From positions 51,319 to 115,318 of the forward strand of contig JAFGSI010000030.1 in assembly GCA_016934715.1 (NCBI GenBank): a DNA stretch of 64,000 nucleotides. The letters are read 5' to 3'. Made by a program: the position numbers and the translations under genes. How positions within the stretch are numbered: position 1 is the stretch's first letter; each line of letters opens with the position of its first letter. This DNA is from Anaerolineales bacterium (GTDB lineage: Bacteria; Chloroflexota; Anaerolineae; Anaerolineales; Villigracilaceae). The notes under the pieces were generated by a model. That model did no database searches. It was not told the origin of the DNA and saw only the letters and a list, made by a program, of their open reading frames with translations. Of this stretch, positions 7,756 through 15,960 are shown one piece after another.

Positions 7756-9516
7756 TCAGGGATCTACTCCTGGTGACAGGGCCGCCAGGGGGTTGAGCAT
7801 GGCCAGCGGGCTTCCGCCGAGGCGGATCGCCAGCCGGTCCGGTTCGAGAGCCAGGATCCAGCTGCCCGCTGCGCCGCCATCCTGGCTGCCGGCGCTGAAG
7901 ACCGGGGTCAGGGTGGCGGTCTGGAGGGCGATCGCGTACAGAGTGGCGGTGGACTGCTGCGCACCGTGGGCGATCAGCAGAAGGTACGGTTGCCCGCCAA
8001 CGCTGGCCAGCCGGGCCTCGTCGCCGGGCAGTCCGCCCAGCGAGCGCTCCCAGGCGACCAGCCCGGCGGAGGTGATATGCAGCAGGCGGCGATCCGCCGA
8101 GTCGGCGTGGACCAGCAGCAGGCTCTCGTCAGGCAGGGCGACCAGAGCGCCGCGGCTGTGTACGCCGGGCGACAGGGGCAGTGCCCAGACGGCCGTCTGG
8201 CCTTCGACATCGAGCAAGTACAATCTGTCTCCCGAATACAGGTAGACCTGGTCACCGGCGCTGGCCAGCCGGCCGCCGGCCGGCCAATCCCAGGCGTGGG
8301 CACCACCGGCCTCCACCGACCAGAGCGGGGTGTACGGGCTGGAAGTGGCGAAGTGCATTCCATCCCCCGCATAGACCCAGCTGACGACCGGGGCTGCCGT
8401 CTCGGCCCGCCAGAGGATGCTCCCATCGGTGTCGACGGCCGTCATCTGGCGGCGATCAGCGGCGGCCACGCCTCCGCCGGACAGCGGGATCAGGGCGGCC
8501 GAGCTGAAGACCCCGGCGTCGGTCTCCCAAAGGGGTTCGGTCGCCGCGGCCAGCGGCCAGGCCTGGATGTTGCCGGACCAGTCCAGGGTGTAGGCCTGGG
8601 CGGACCGTCGGTCCAGGGCGGCGTTGACGACCGAGGCGGGCAGCGGCGTGCTCCACAGCGCGGTCCCGTCCTGGACGGAGACCGCCTGCAGCCGGTCGTC
8701 CCAGACGAGCAAGAGGGCATCTTCAAAGATCCCCAGGCCGAAGGCCGCCTCGCCGGGAACCGGCAGGGCCCACAGCACGCCGGGGGTCAGGCGCAGGCGG
8801 GTGGCGTAGAGCATCTGGGTGGGGGGCAGCCAGCCGGCTCGCAACGGGTCGACTGGCCAGTAGCCAGGTCCGGGCTGTTCGGGCATCTGGGTACGGATCT
8901 CGAAGTGCAGGTGGGGGCCCGAGCGCGGCCGGCCGATGGTCCCGATCTGCTCGCCGCGCAGGACGCATTCCCCGGCCTGGACGGTCACGCTGGATGGCTC
9001 GAGGTGGCCATAGAATGAGTAGAAACTGACCTCGCCCGGGAAGTCGTGCCGGACGACGATCGTCCCCAGGTCCGGACCCCAGCCGTTGGGTTGGGCATAG
9101 GTGACCAGCCCGTGGCCGATGCTGTGGACGGCTTCGCCCAGGCTCGACCCGCCGGCGGCGTACCAGTCCTCGCCGGCATGGTAGCCGCGTTCGGCGCCGC
9201 GAAAGTTCCCGAACGGCTGGCCGAGAATGGCCCCGCTGCCGTTGGGCGGGGAGAGGGGGAAGTCGAGGGCGTCGATGTAGCCGCAGGGCGCTCCGCCCAC
9301 CGGGGTCGGGTTGTGGAGCGGGAGAGGTGGGCTCTCGCCGTTGATGAGCACGCCTTGGGCGGTGGGGGTCGGGGTGGCGGTGGGGAGGGCAGTGACACTG
9401 GGGGTTGCACTGGATTCCGGGGCAGGGGCGGCCGTCCCGCCCGGAACGCAGGCGGCCAGCAGGAAGGCGAGCAGCAGGAGAATCCTGCCGGTAGGGGCGG
9501 GCCGGAACGGGGTCAT
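7756..9516 (-). CDS. M23 (LytM-type) peptidase lipoprotein with C-terminal PQQ/WD-like propeller
   Basis: A 586-aa predicted cell-surface lipoprotein. Signal peptide with lipobox LAAC (Cys23), a Thr/Pro linker, then an M23 fold with the canonical metal and catalytic motifs in order: HAGED, YGHL and HLHFE. All zinc ligands appear present, so an active peptidoglycan or protein endopeptidase is plausible. The C-terminal half (from about residue 250) is a repeat-rich beta-propeller of PQQ/WD type. Its ATG at 9516 overlaps the hypB stop by 4 nt (ATGA) and no separate ribosome site is seen, which suggests translational coupling to hydrogenase maturation genes. That is an odd pairing. Confidence 0.82.
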   Translation of the reverse strand: MTPFRPAPTGRILLLLAFLLAACVPGGTAAPAPESSATPSVTALPTATPTPTAQGVLINGESPPLPLHNPTPVGGAPCGYIDALDFPLSPPNGSGAILGQPFGNFRGAERGYHAGEDWYAAGGSSLGEAVHSIGHGLVTYAQPNGWGPDLGTIVVRHDFPGEVSFYSFYGHLEPSSVTVQAGECVLRGEQIGTIGRPRSGPHLHFEIRTQMPEQPGPGYWPVDPLRAGWLPPTQMLYATRLRLTPGVLWALPVPGEAAFGLGIFEDALLLVWDDRLQAVSVQDGTALWSTPLPASVVNAALDRRSAQAYTLDWSGNIQAWPLAAATEPLWETDAGVFSSAALIPLSGGGVAAADRRQMTAVDTDGSILWRAETAAPVVSWVYAGDGMHFATSSPYTPLWSVEAGGAHAWDWPAGGRLASAGDQVYLYSGDRLYLLDVEGQTAVWALPLSPGVHSRGALVALPDESLLLVHADSADRRLLHITSAGLVAWERSLGGLPGDEARLASVGGQPYLLLIAHGAQQSTATLYAIALQTATLTPVFSAGSQDGGAAGSWILALEPDRLAIRLGGSPLAMLNPLAALSPGVDP

Positions 9517-10178
9517 GCCGTTTTGAACGTCTGGACCTGCCTTTCGAGCCAATCCAGCCAGGCTGGCAGGCCTTCGCCCGTGCGGCAGGACAGTTCGAAC
9601 TGGACCACGCCTGGGTTGAGCACCTCGATGCCCTGCTTGAAAAAGTCCATCCGGAAGGGCACGTAGGGCAGCAGGTCGATCTTGTTGATCACCACGGCGT
9701 CCACGCCGCGGTACATGCCCGGGTATTTGTAGGGCTTGTCGTCGCCCTCGGGGATCGAGGCGACCAGGAGGCTCTGGTGGGTCCCGAGCTTGAAATCGGC
9801 CGGGCAGACCAGGTTGCCGACGTTCTCGACGATGACCAGGTCCAGGTCGGCCAGGTTGAGCTGGCCGAGGGCCGACCGGACCATACCCGCGTCCAGGTGG
9901 CAGGCGCCACCGGTGTTGATCTGTACGGCGGTTGCCCCGGCGGCCTGGGCGCGGTCGGCATCGTAGGAGGTGGCGATGTCGCCGTTGATCATGCCGACCC
10001 GCAGGCGCCCGGCCAGACCGCGCACGGTCTGCTCGATCAGGGAGGTCTTTCCGGCCCCGGGGGAGGCCATGATGTTGATGGCAAAGACTCGGGCGACCTC
10101 GAAGCGGGCCTGATTTTCAAGTGCCAGGCGGTCATTGGCCGAGAGGATCTTTTCGACGACCGGGATGCGTTCGGGCAT
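9513..10178 (-). CDS. hypB: Hydrogenase nickel-incorporation GTPase HypB
   Basis: SIMIBI-class GTPase that delivers nickel to [NiFe]-hydrogenase with HypA. The 221-aa protein has the P-loop ASPGAGKTS at residues 38-46, the nickel/zinc site GGACHLD, and NKIDL for guanine recognition. The His-rich N-terminal nickel-storage stretch of some HypBs is absent. It lies 14 nt downstream of hypA in the same operon. No hydrogenase structural gene is in the window, so the client could be elsewhere; HypAB also serve urease in some bacteria. Confidence 0.93.
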   Translation of the reverse strand: MPERIPVVEKILSANDRLALENQARFEVARVFAINIMASPGAGKTSLIEQTVRGLAGRLRVGMINGDIATSYDADRAQAAGATAVQINTGGACHLDAGMVRSALGQLNLADLDLVIVENVGNLVCPADFKLGTHQSLLVASIPEGDDKPYKYPGMYRGVDAVVINKIDLLPYVPFRMDFFKQGIEVLNPGVVQFELSCRTGEGLPAWLDWLERQVQTFKTA

Positions 10179-10192
10179 GCGATCTCTCCTGA

Positions 10193-10534
10193 TTATTCGA
10201 TATCGATGGCTTCGAGGCGCAGTTCGTCCCCGCTGCGCACCTGGACGCGGGTCCCGGCGCAGTGCGGGCAGACGAGCTCCTCGGAGCTCGGCTGGTAGTT
10301 CTGGCCGCAGTCCAGGCAGGCCAGTTCGACCGGCACGCGGCGGAAGTGCAGGCTGGCGCCCTGGGCGATCGTCCCCTCACTGATCATGTCCCAGTAGAAC
10401 TGGACCGAATCGTCGACGATCGAGGCCCACTGGCCGATGACCAGGTACAGCCCGGTGATGCGCCGGGCGTTCTTTTCACGAGCGTGGCGCAGGGCGATCT
10501 CGAGGATGCTCTCGGTGACGGCGAGTTCATGCAT
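10193..10534 (-). CDS. hypA: Hydrogenase maturation nickel metallochaperone HypA
   Basis: A 113-aa zinc protein that binds nickel through the N-terminal Met-His-Glu and hands it to the hydrogenase large subunit with HypB. MHELAV starts the protein, His2 being the nickel ligand, and the zinc-finger cysteines are in CLDC and CPHC near residues 73-93. ATG 10534 is chosen because nickel binding requires the N-terminal MHE; the open frame upstream is not conserved. First gene of the hypA-hypB-M23 operon. Confidence 0.93.
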   Translation of the reverse strand: MHELAVTESILEIALRHAREKNARRITGLYLVIGQWASIVDDSVQFYWDMISEGTIAQGASLHFRRVPVELACLDCGQNYQPSSEELVCPHCAGTRVQVRSGDELRLEAIDIE

Positions 10535-10597
10535 GACGGCGGCTGCCTTTTGGGTCAGCAGGCCCTTATTATACAGCAAGGGGGAGGCGGGCGTCCT

Positions 10598-11095
10598 TCA
10601 TCCCACCCGGCGCCCGTAGTACAGGTGCCCGCAGGTATGCCCGGCAAACTCGGCCACCTCGGGCAGGGTTCCCCATAACTCGAAGCCGAACTTCTCCAGC
10701 AGGCGCGAACTGGCTGCATTCGTGTCCAGCACGATGGCGATGAAGACCTTCTTCCCCAGCCAGGAGGCGTCAGCGATGGCGTGCTTCATCAGGGTCGAGC
10801 CGATGCCCTGCCCGTGGCAGGCGTAGTCGACGTAGTACGAGACCTCGGCAGTCCGCTTGAGGGCTGGTCGGCCGCGGTACGGGCTGACCGACAGCCAGCC
10901 CAACAGGCTCCCGGCCTCGTTTGCGCAGACGTAGATCGGGTGGGCGTCGGGGGCGTGGGCGGCAAACCAGTCGCGGCGCTCGGCGACGGTGAACGGTTCG
11001 GTGTAGGCGTTGGTGTTGCCGGCAGCGATGGCCTGGTTGTGAAGGGCAACGATGGCCGGCAGGTCGGTGGGGGTGGCGAGGCGGATGGTGAGCAT
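10598..11095 (-). CDS. GNAT family N-acetyltransferase, PAT/MnaT-like
   Basis: A 165-aa GNAT acetyltransferase. The start MLTIRLATPTD leads into the first strand, and the acetyl-CoA-binding motif GQGIGSTL (Q/RxxGxG/A) is near residues 93-100. The pattern resembles phosphinothricin/methionine-sulfone acetyltransferases, so detoxification of small amines is likely; the true substrate is unknown. It starts at ATG 11095, and an A/T-rich stretch upstream contains TATACA as a possible promoter. Divergent from the cupin gene at 11207. Confidence 0.82.
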   Translation of the reverse strand: MLTIRLATPTDLPAIVALHNQAIAAGNTNAYTEPFTVAERRDWFAAHAPDAHPIYVCANEAGSLLGWLSVSPYRGRPALKRTAEVSYYVDYACHGQGIGSTLMKHAIADASWLGKKVFIAIVLDTNAASSRLLEKFGFELWGTLPEVAEFAGHTCGHLYYGRRVG

Positions 11096-11206
11096 TAAAT
11101 CTATTGTATACCACCTCGTGTTTTGAGTCGCAGGTAAAAGTTGAATCTCGTGTGCTAAAATTGAATCATATGCGTTCATTCCATTTCTCGTTCTTGAGGA
11201 GGAAAA

Positions 11207-11596
11207 ATGATTGGTTTTGTAGGGCCCATCGAAAAATTGACCGAAGAGAATAGCCATTTCCGCCAAGTGCTGTACACGGGCAGGTATGCCCAACTGGTCT
11301 TGATGTGCCTGCAGCCGGGCGAGGAGATCGGCAAGGAGGTCCATGGCAACGTGGACCAGTTCTTCCGTATCGAGGAAGGTGAGGCGAAGTTCATCTTCGG
11401 CGAGGCGGAAGAACACCTCGTTCAGGCTGGCGACGCGGTCATTGTCCCGGCGGGAACAGTCCACAACATTTTCAATGCATCCAGTGAAAAGCCGTTGAAG
11501 TTGTACACCCTGTATTCCCCGCCAAATCATCCAGACGGTACCATTCACAGGGACAAGGCGGAAGCTGAGATTGCCGAAGGACACGAGCAGCACTAA
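11207..11596 (+). CDS. Cupin domain protein
   Basis: A small (129 aa) single-domain cupin. Motif 1 (EVHGNVDQFFRIEEGEA) supplies His and Glu candidates for a metal site; motif 2 (GDAVIVPAGTVHNI) supplies the last histidine. Relatives include mannose-6-phosphate isomerase-like and storage-type cupins with diverse functions, so the substrate is open. A strong GAGGAGG site precedes ATG 11207. Followed by an unusually long perfect hairpin at 11605. Confidence 0.85.
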   Translation: MIGFVGPIEKLTEENSHFRQVLYTGRYAQLVLMCLQPGEEIGKEVHGNVDQFFRIEEGEAKFIFGEAEEHLVQAGDAVIVPAGTVHNIFNASSEKPLKLYTLYSPPNHPDGTIHRDKAEAEIAEGHEQH

Positions 11597-11604
11597 ACTC
11601 TGGA

Positions 11605-11647
11605 AGTATCCATGCGACGCACCCAACCGGTGCGTCGCATGGATACT
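11605..11647. terminator. Perfect 19-bp hairpin, probable bidirectional terminator
   Basis: Left arm 11605-11623, loop CAACC at 11624-11628, right arm 11629-11647, all 19 pairs matching. It lies between the convergent ends of the cupin gene and gcvPB. The U-tract is weak (CTCTTC), so it may also act as an mRNA 3'-end stabiliser. Confidence 0.7.
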
Positions 11648-11687
11648 CTTCTAGCGAGGGTGGAGACGCGGGTTCGCCCCTGGTGGA

Positions 11688-13208
11688 CTATCCTTTCTCT
11701 TTGTAATCCTCCGGCAGCCAGCAACACAAGACCAGTTCACGGGCCGCCTTGACCTCGTCCATGCGCCCGAAGGGGGTCGTGTGGGGCGCTTCATGGAGCA
11801 GTTCGGGCTGGTCCCTGGCCTCAGCCGCGATCTGGATCAGGGCCTCGGCAAAGGCGTCGAGGGTGCCCTTGTTCTCGGTCTCGGTCGGCTCGATCATCAG
11901 CGCCTCGTGGACGATCAGCGGGAAGTAATTTGTCGGCGGGTGGAAGTCGTAGTCCATCAACCGTTTGGCGATGTCCAGGGCGCGGACGTCAGAGCCTTCG
12001 ATCCGGCCCTCGGCGACGAACTCGTGCATGCAGATGCGCTCGTAGGGTACATGGTAGGTGTCGCGCAGGAGGGTCTGCAGGTAGTTGGCGTTCAGTACGG
12101 CGTTCTCGGCGATGGCCCGCAGGCCGTCAGGCCCGTGCATGGCGATGTAGGTGTAGGCTCGCACCAGCATGCCGAAGTGGCCGTGGAAGGCCTTCAACCG
12201 CCCGATGGTCTTGGCAGGTGTGAAGTAACCGAACAACGGGGGCATTTCCCCCTCGCCCTCTTCGACAACCCCGATAAGCGGGGTGGGCAGGAAGTCGACC
12301 AGGTGCTCGGCGACACCCACCGGCCCTGAACCCGGTCCGCCGCCCCCATGGGGGGTCGCGAAGGTCTTGTGCAGGTTGAAGTGCATCACGTCAATGCCCA
12401 GGTCTCCCGGGCGGACGATTCCCAACAGGGCGTTCAGGTTGGCTCCGTCGCCGTAGACCAGACCGCCGCAGTCGTGGACGATCTTGATCACTTCTTCGAC
12501 GTTCTCATCGAACAGGCCCAGGGTGTTGGGGTTGGTCAGCATTAAGCCGACGACGGTGTCGTCACAGGCGGCCTTCAGGGCGGGCAGATCGACGTTGCCG
12601 CGCTCGTCTGAGGGGATCTGGAGGATCTCGAGCCCGACCACGCCCGAGGAGGCCGGGTTGGTGCCGTGGGCTGAATCGGGGATCAGCATCTTGACGCGTT
12701 TCGTGTCGCCGCGTGAACCGTGGTAGGCGCGCATGATCAGCACGCCAGTCAGTTCGCCGTGGGCCCCGGCAGCCGGCTGGAGGGTCACGGCGGCGAAGCC
12801 GGCGATCTCCTTCAGCCATTCCTGCAGTTGATACATCAGCGCCAGGCTGCCCTGAACGGTCTCGAAGGGCTGCAGCGGGTGGGCGTGGGCGAAACCGGGC
12901 AGGCGGGCCATGTCCTCGTTGATCTTGGGGTTGTACTTCATCGTGCACGAGCCGAGCGGGTAGAAGCCGCCGTCGATGCTGTAGTTGAACTTGGAGAGAC
13001 GCATGTAGTGGCGGACCACGTCCACCTCGGCCAGTTCCGGCAGCGGCAGGTCGGCGCGCAGCAGCGCCTCGGGCAGGGGTGCCGTCGGCACGTCGGGGGG
13101 CGGGAAGGTCACGCCGGTCCGACCGGGAGCGGACAGATCGAAGATCGTTGGCTCGACCACTTTGGGGGCCGGCATCTCGGGAGTTCGTTTCCGATCCTGG
13201 TCACTCAT
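11688..13208 (-). CDS. gcvPB: Glycine dehydrogenase (decarboxylating) subunit 2
   Basis: PLP-carrying half of the split P-protein. With GcvPA it decarboxylates glycine and passes the aminomethyl group to lipoyl-GcvH. The 506-aa protein has the PLP lysine in FNLHKTFATPHGGGG, where the Gly-rich loop follows the Schiff-base lysine as in all P-proteins. ATG 13208 has AGGAGG 6 nt upstream and overlaps the gcvPA stop by 8 nt, consistent with coupled translation of a 1:1 complex. Last gene of the riboswitch-controlled operon. Confidence 0.95.
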   Translation of the reverse strand: MSDQDRKRTPEMPAPKVVEPTIFDLSAPGRTGVTFPPPDVPTAPLPEALLRADLPLPELAEVDVVRHYMRLSKFNYSIDGGFYPLGSCTMKYNPKINEDMARLPGFAHAHPLQPFETVQGSLALMYQLQEWLKEIAGFAAVTLQPAAGAHGELTGVLIMRAYHGSRGDTKRVKMLIPDSAHGTNPASSGVVGLEILQIPSDERGNVDLPALKAACDDTVVGLMLTNPNTLGLFDENVEEVIKIVHDCGGLVYGDGANLNALLGIVRPGDLGIDVMHFNLHKTFATPHGGGGPGSGPVGVAEHLVDFLPTPLIGVVEEGEGEMPPLFGYFTPAKTIGRLKAFHGHFGMLVRAYTYIAMHGPDGLRAIAENAVLNANYLQTLLRDTYHVPYERICMHEFVAEGRIEGSDVRALDIAKRLMDYDFHPPTNYFPLIVHEALMIEPTETENKGTLDAFAEALIQIAAEARDQPELLHEAPHTTPFGRMDEVKAARELVLCCWLPEDYKEKG

Positions 13209-14553
13209 AGCTGGCCTCCTTCAGGACCTCGACCAGCATGTCGATCTCTTGCTTGGTGTTCATCTCGGTGACGGCGATCAGCATGTGATCCTTGAGGGAC
13301 GGGTAGTCCTGGCCGAGGTCGTAGCCTCCCAGGATGCTGTGCTCGAGCAGGTGGGCGTTGATCTCCTCGACCGGGCGCGGGCAGCACAGGGCGAATTCGT
13401 GGAAGTAGGGTTCGGCAAAGCACAGTCCGAAGCCGGGGATCTTGCTCAGTTCGGCGGCGGCGTAGTGGGCCTTGTGATAGCACAGTTCGGCTACCTGGCG
13501 CAGACCGGTCTGGCCGAGCACCGACAGGTAGATCGCCGCGGCCAGGGCGATCAACCCCTGGTTGGTGCAGATGTTGGAGGTGGCCCGTTCGCGCTTGATG
13601 TGCTGCTCGCGAGCGGTCAGGGTCAGGACGTAGGCCCGCTGGCCGCGGCTGTCGACTGTCTCGCCCACCACCCGGCCGGCCATCTTATGGATGTACTGCT
13701 TGCGGGTGGCGAAGAAGCCCAGGTATGGGCCGCCGAAGGAAAGCGGGATGCCGAGCGGCTGGCCCTCGCCGACGACGATGTCGGCGCCCATCTGCCCGGG
13801 AGCCCGGAACAGGGCCAGGGCGGTCGGGTTGACCGCCACACAGACCAGGGTGCCCCTGGCGTGGGCGGCTTCGATCAGTCTGGTATAGTCGTAGATCCGC
13901 CCGAAGAAATCGGGATACTGGACAATGACCAGGGCAGTGTTCTCGTCGATCAGTGCCTCGAGGCGTTCCGGGCCTGTGTCCAGGTCGGCGTTCGGATCAT
14001 CACCAGCCAGTTCCAGACTCATGCCCTGGACATAGGTGCGCAGGGTCTGGCGGTATTGCGGATGGACGGTCGGCGAGAGGACAACCTTGGTGCGCTTGCC
14101 GCGAAACTGGGCATAGGCCATGTTGACCGTCTCGGCTACAGCGGTCGCTCCGTCGTAGTGAGAGGCGTTCGAGACCTCCATGCCGGTCAGGTTGGCGACC
14201 AGGGACTGGTACTCGAAGATCGTCTGCAGGGTGCCTTGCGAGACTTCGGGCTGGTAGGGGGTGTAGGCGGTGTAGAACTCGCCGCGCCGCAGAATGTGGT
14301 CGACGACTGAGGGGGTGTAGTGATTGTAGGCACCTGCACCGAGGAACGAGATCAGTTCGCGAACCGTCTCATTGCCGAGGGCCAGTTCTTCCAGTTCGCC
14401 GGCGGCCTCGATCTCGGTCAGCGCAGCTGGCAGGTCCAGCTGAGGAAAGCGGTGGCCGGACGGGATGGAATCGAAGAGATCCTCGATCTTCTTGACGCCG
14501 ATCGTCTTCAGCATCGCCTCCCGTTCCGAGGGAGAAATCGGAATATACGTCAT
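13201..14553 (-). CDS. gcvPA: Glycine dehydrogenase (decarboxylating) subunit 1
   Basis: Non-PLP half (450 aa) of the two-subunit glycine decarboxylase found in many anaerobes and Gram-positives. It begins MTYIPISPSER, contains the conserved FLGAGAYNHYTPSVVDH segment near residue 70, and spans the usual length. GGAGG precedes ATG 14553. Between gcvH and gcvPB in the operon; the order gcvH-gcvPA-gcvPB lacks gcvT, so the aminomethyltransferase must be encoded elsewhere. Confidence 0.95.
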   Translation of the reverse strand: MTYIPISPSEREAMLKTIGVKKIEDLFDSIPSGHRFPQLDLPAALTEIEAAGELEELALGNETVRELISFLGAGAYNHYTPSVVDHILRRGEFYTAYTPYQPEVSQGTLQTIFEYQSLVANLTGMEVSNASHYDGATAVAETVNMAYAQFRGKRTKVVLSPTVHPQYRQTLRTYVQGMSLELAGDDPNADLDTGPERLEALIDENTALVIVQYPDFFGRIYDYTRLIEAAHARGTLVCVAVNPTALALFRAPGQMGADIVVGEGQPLGIPLSFGGPYLGFFATRKQYIHKMAGRVVGETVDSRGQRAYVLTLTAREQHIKRERATSNICTNQGLIALAAAIYLSVLGQTGLRQVAELCYHKAHYAAAELSKIPGFGLCFAEPYFHEFALCCPRPVEEINAHLLEHSILGGYDLGQDYPSLKDHMLIAVTEMNTKQEIDMLVEVLKEASYE

Positions 14554-14639
14554 ATGACCTCCATGATTGTTACGGTCTCACGGTCCTGCGCGGATCGCTG
14601 CGGATGTTGAAGCAGGGCAGCGAAGCAATGTCGGCGCAG

Positions 14640-15017
14640 CTAGTGGTCGCGTTCTTCACAATACTTGATGTAGGCGCCGGCATCCATCAGGCCGGAGGCG
14701 TCGCCGCCCTCGATCTTGATGATCCAGCTGGCACCGTAGGGGTCGCTGTTGAGAGTCTCGGGGCTGTCGCTCAGGCCCTCGTTGACTGCGGCCACCGTGC
14801 CGCCGACGATAGCGTAACTCTCAGCGGCCGCCTTGACCGACTCGACCGAGGCCACCGGCATCCCGGCCTCCAATTGATCCCCGGCCTCAACCAGGATCTC
14901 GACGAAGACGATATCCGAAAGCTGGCCCTGGGCATAGTCTGTCAGGCCCATGGCACCCGTGGCGGGATCGAACCACTCATCGGTTTTGCTGTACTTGAGA
15001 TTGGAGGGAATGTTCAT
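14640..15017 (-). CDS. gcvH: Glycine cleavage system H protein
   Basis: A 125-aa lipoyl carrier shuttling the methylamine group between the P, T and L proteins. The lipoylation lysine is Lys62 in the motif VESVKAAAE. ATG 15017 is selected because AAGGAGCGCAAG precedes it and the family starts near this point; the upstream open frame runs through the riboswitch terminator stem. First gene of the gcv operon, immediately downstream of the glycine riboswitch platform. Confidence 0.95.
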   Translation of the reverse strand: MNIPSNLKYSKTDEWFDPATGAMGLTDYAQGQLSDIVFVEILVEAGDQLEAGMPVASVESVKAAAESYAIVGGTVAAVNEGLSDSPETLNSDPYGASWIIKIEGGDASGLMDAGAYIKYCEERDH

Positions 15018-15051
15018 CTTGCGCTCCTTGGGGGGTAGGGTTTGGCGAAAG

Positions 15052-15082
15052 AAAAAAGGCGCACGCGTAGACCGCATGCGCC
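15052..15082 (-). terminator. Glycine riboswitch expression-platform terminator
   Basis: On the minus strand, 15082-15073 (GGCGCATGCG) pairs with 15067-15058 over 10 bp with one internal mismatch or wobble, and a run of six T follows (15057-15052). It lies between the aptamers and gcvH, the right place for transcription control. Glycine binding would be expected to favour read-through, as in other gcv operons. Confidence 0.85.
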
Positions 15083-15083
15083 T

Positions 15084-15308
15084 CTGTTATCAACCTGAGA
15101 GATTCTTCCTTCGTTTCGGGCCTGGTTTCGCTCGGCCCTCCGCTCGGGACTTGCCCCGTCGGTGTTTCCCGGTGGGAAAACTTTCCAGAGGTGACCGGTA
15201 CAGGGTCCATTGTACCTGAGAGTTTCGCCTGGTTTCGCCAACCAGGTTTGCACCTTCGGTGCCCCTTTTGCGCCTTGTCTGTACACTGCCAAGGGGTCTC
15301 TTCCCTGT
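15084..15308 (-). promoter_or_regulatory. Tandem glycine riboswitch (two aptamers)
   Basis: Read on the minus strand, aptamer 1 (about 15308-15215) and aptamer 2 (about 15195-15095) each show the family hallmarks: a GGGGCA core strand after a small hairpin (GGGGCACCGAAGG in the first; CACCGACGGGGCAAG in the second) and the 3' P1 strand CTCTCAGG (at 15222-15215 and 15102-15095). They are joined by a short linker and followed by an intrinsic terminator, then gcvH. This is the classic cooperative glycine sensor turning on glycine cleavage. Boundaries are good to about 10 nt. Confidence 0.92.
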
Positions 15309-15384
15309 TGCCGTTTCGATTGTTGAACCATCCCCATTCTACGGAAGTGAGGGGGAAAAGTCAAGACAAAATGCGAATAAAAAA

Positions 15385-15405
15385 GCCGGTGCGTGGGGCA
15401 CCGGC
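15385..15405 (-). terminator. Intrinsic terminator of the 15424-15828 gene
   Basis: Arms 15405-15398 and 15392-15385 (8 bp, GCCGGTGC) are followed on the minus strand by a TTTTTTATT tract. It ends the small membrane-protein gene just before the riboswitch promoter region. Confidence 0.85.
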
Positions 15406-15423
15406 CAGAGAATTTTAAAATGG

Positions 15424-15828
15424 TTAGTAGATCTCCTGCGACGGGGCATTGGCCTGGGCGAAGTAATCTTTGACTTCAGGGTCATTGTACACGACCAACG
15501 CCACAATGCCAGCTGCCACCGCGACCAGGTTGCCGGTCAGGATGCAGATGATTTCCATGATCGCGATCGCCGGAGAAGGTTGATTGGTCTTCATGGGCGT
15601 CGCCAGCAGTTTGCTGGCGAAAACGATCTCAAAGACCCCCAGCACGATCGGCGGGACAAAGAAGGGCAAGGCCAGGCAGCCGATAAAGGCAGTGCCCAGG
15701 CTTGTGATCATGTAGAGCAGGAGCATCCAGAGGATGTTCGTGATTCCACTGATCAGAGTCAGGATCGCTACGGCCTGGATCTTTCCGGGTTTTTGTGGGC
15801 CGGTGAGCAGAGGGAGGGCTTCCGTCAT
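15424..15828 (-). CDS. Small multi-pass membrane protein, tandem paralogue A
   Basis: A 134-aa protein with about three hydrophobic segments (roughly residues 18-42, 48-72 and 85-112) and a short charged tail. It aligns by eye with the upstream neighbour at 15961: both share ITN/GILNILW, VFEIV/IFEVVYASKLL, and a VVYNDPEVKDYFA/VFYSDPVVKAYFA ending. The family is unassigned. Both copies have their own terminators, so they appear to be separate units. No function is proposed beyond an integral membrane location. Confidence 0.7.
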   Translation of the reverse strand: MTEALPLLTGPQKPGKIQAVAILTLISGITNILWMLLLYMITSLGTAFIGCLALPFFVPPIVLGVFEIVFASKLLATPMKTNQPSPAIAIMEIICILTGNLVAVAAGIVALVVYNDPEVKDYFAQANAPSQEIY

Positions 15829-15912
15829 CTAGGTTCTCCTTGGGAGTCGGTGAGAATTTCCCTGATTATACTCGAGGATGGACGAGCGCATGATGATCGC
15901 TCACGTCAACCC

Positions 15913-15943
15913 AACGAGCCCTCGCCTCAGGCGAGGGCTCGTT
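15913..15943 (-). terminator. Intrinsic terminator of the 15961-16425 gene
   Basis: Perfect 14-bp stem (15913-15926 with 15930-15943) around a TCA loop; a G/C-rich stem but little U-tract on the minus strand. It separates the two tandem paralogues. Confidence 0.75.
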
Positions 15944-15960
15944 CCGGTGTGGGTGGAGGC

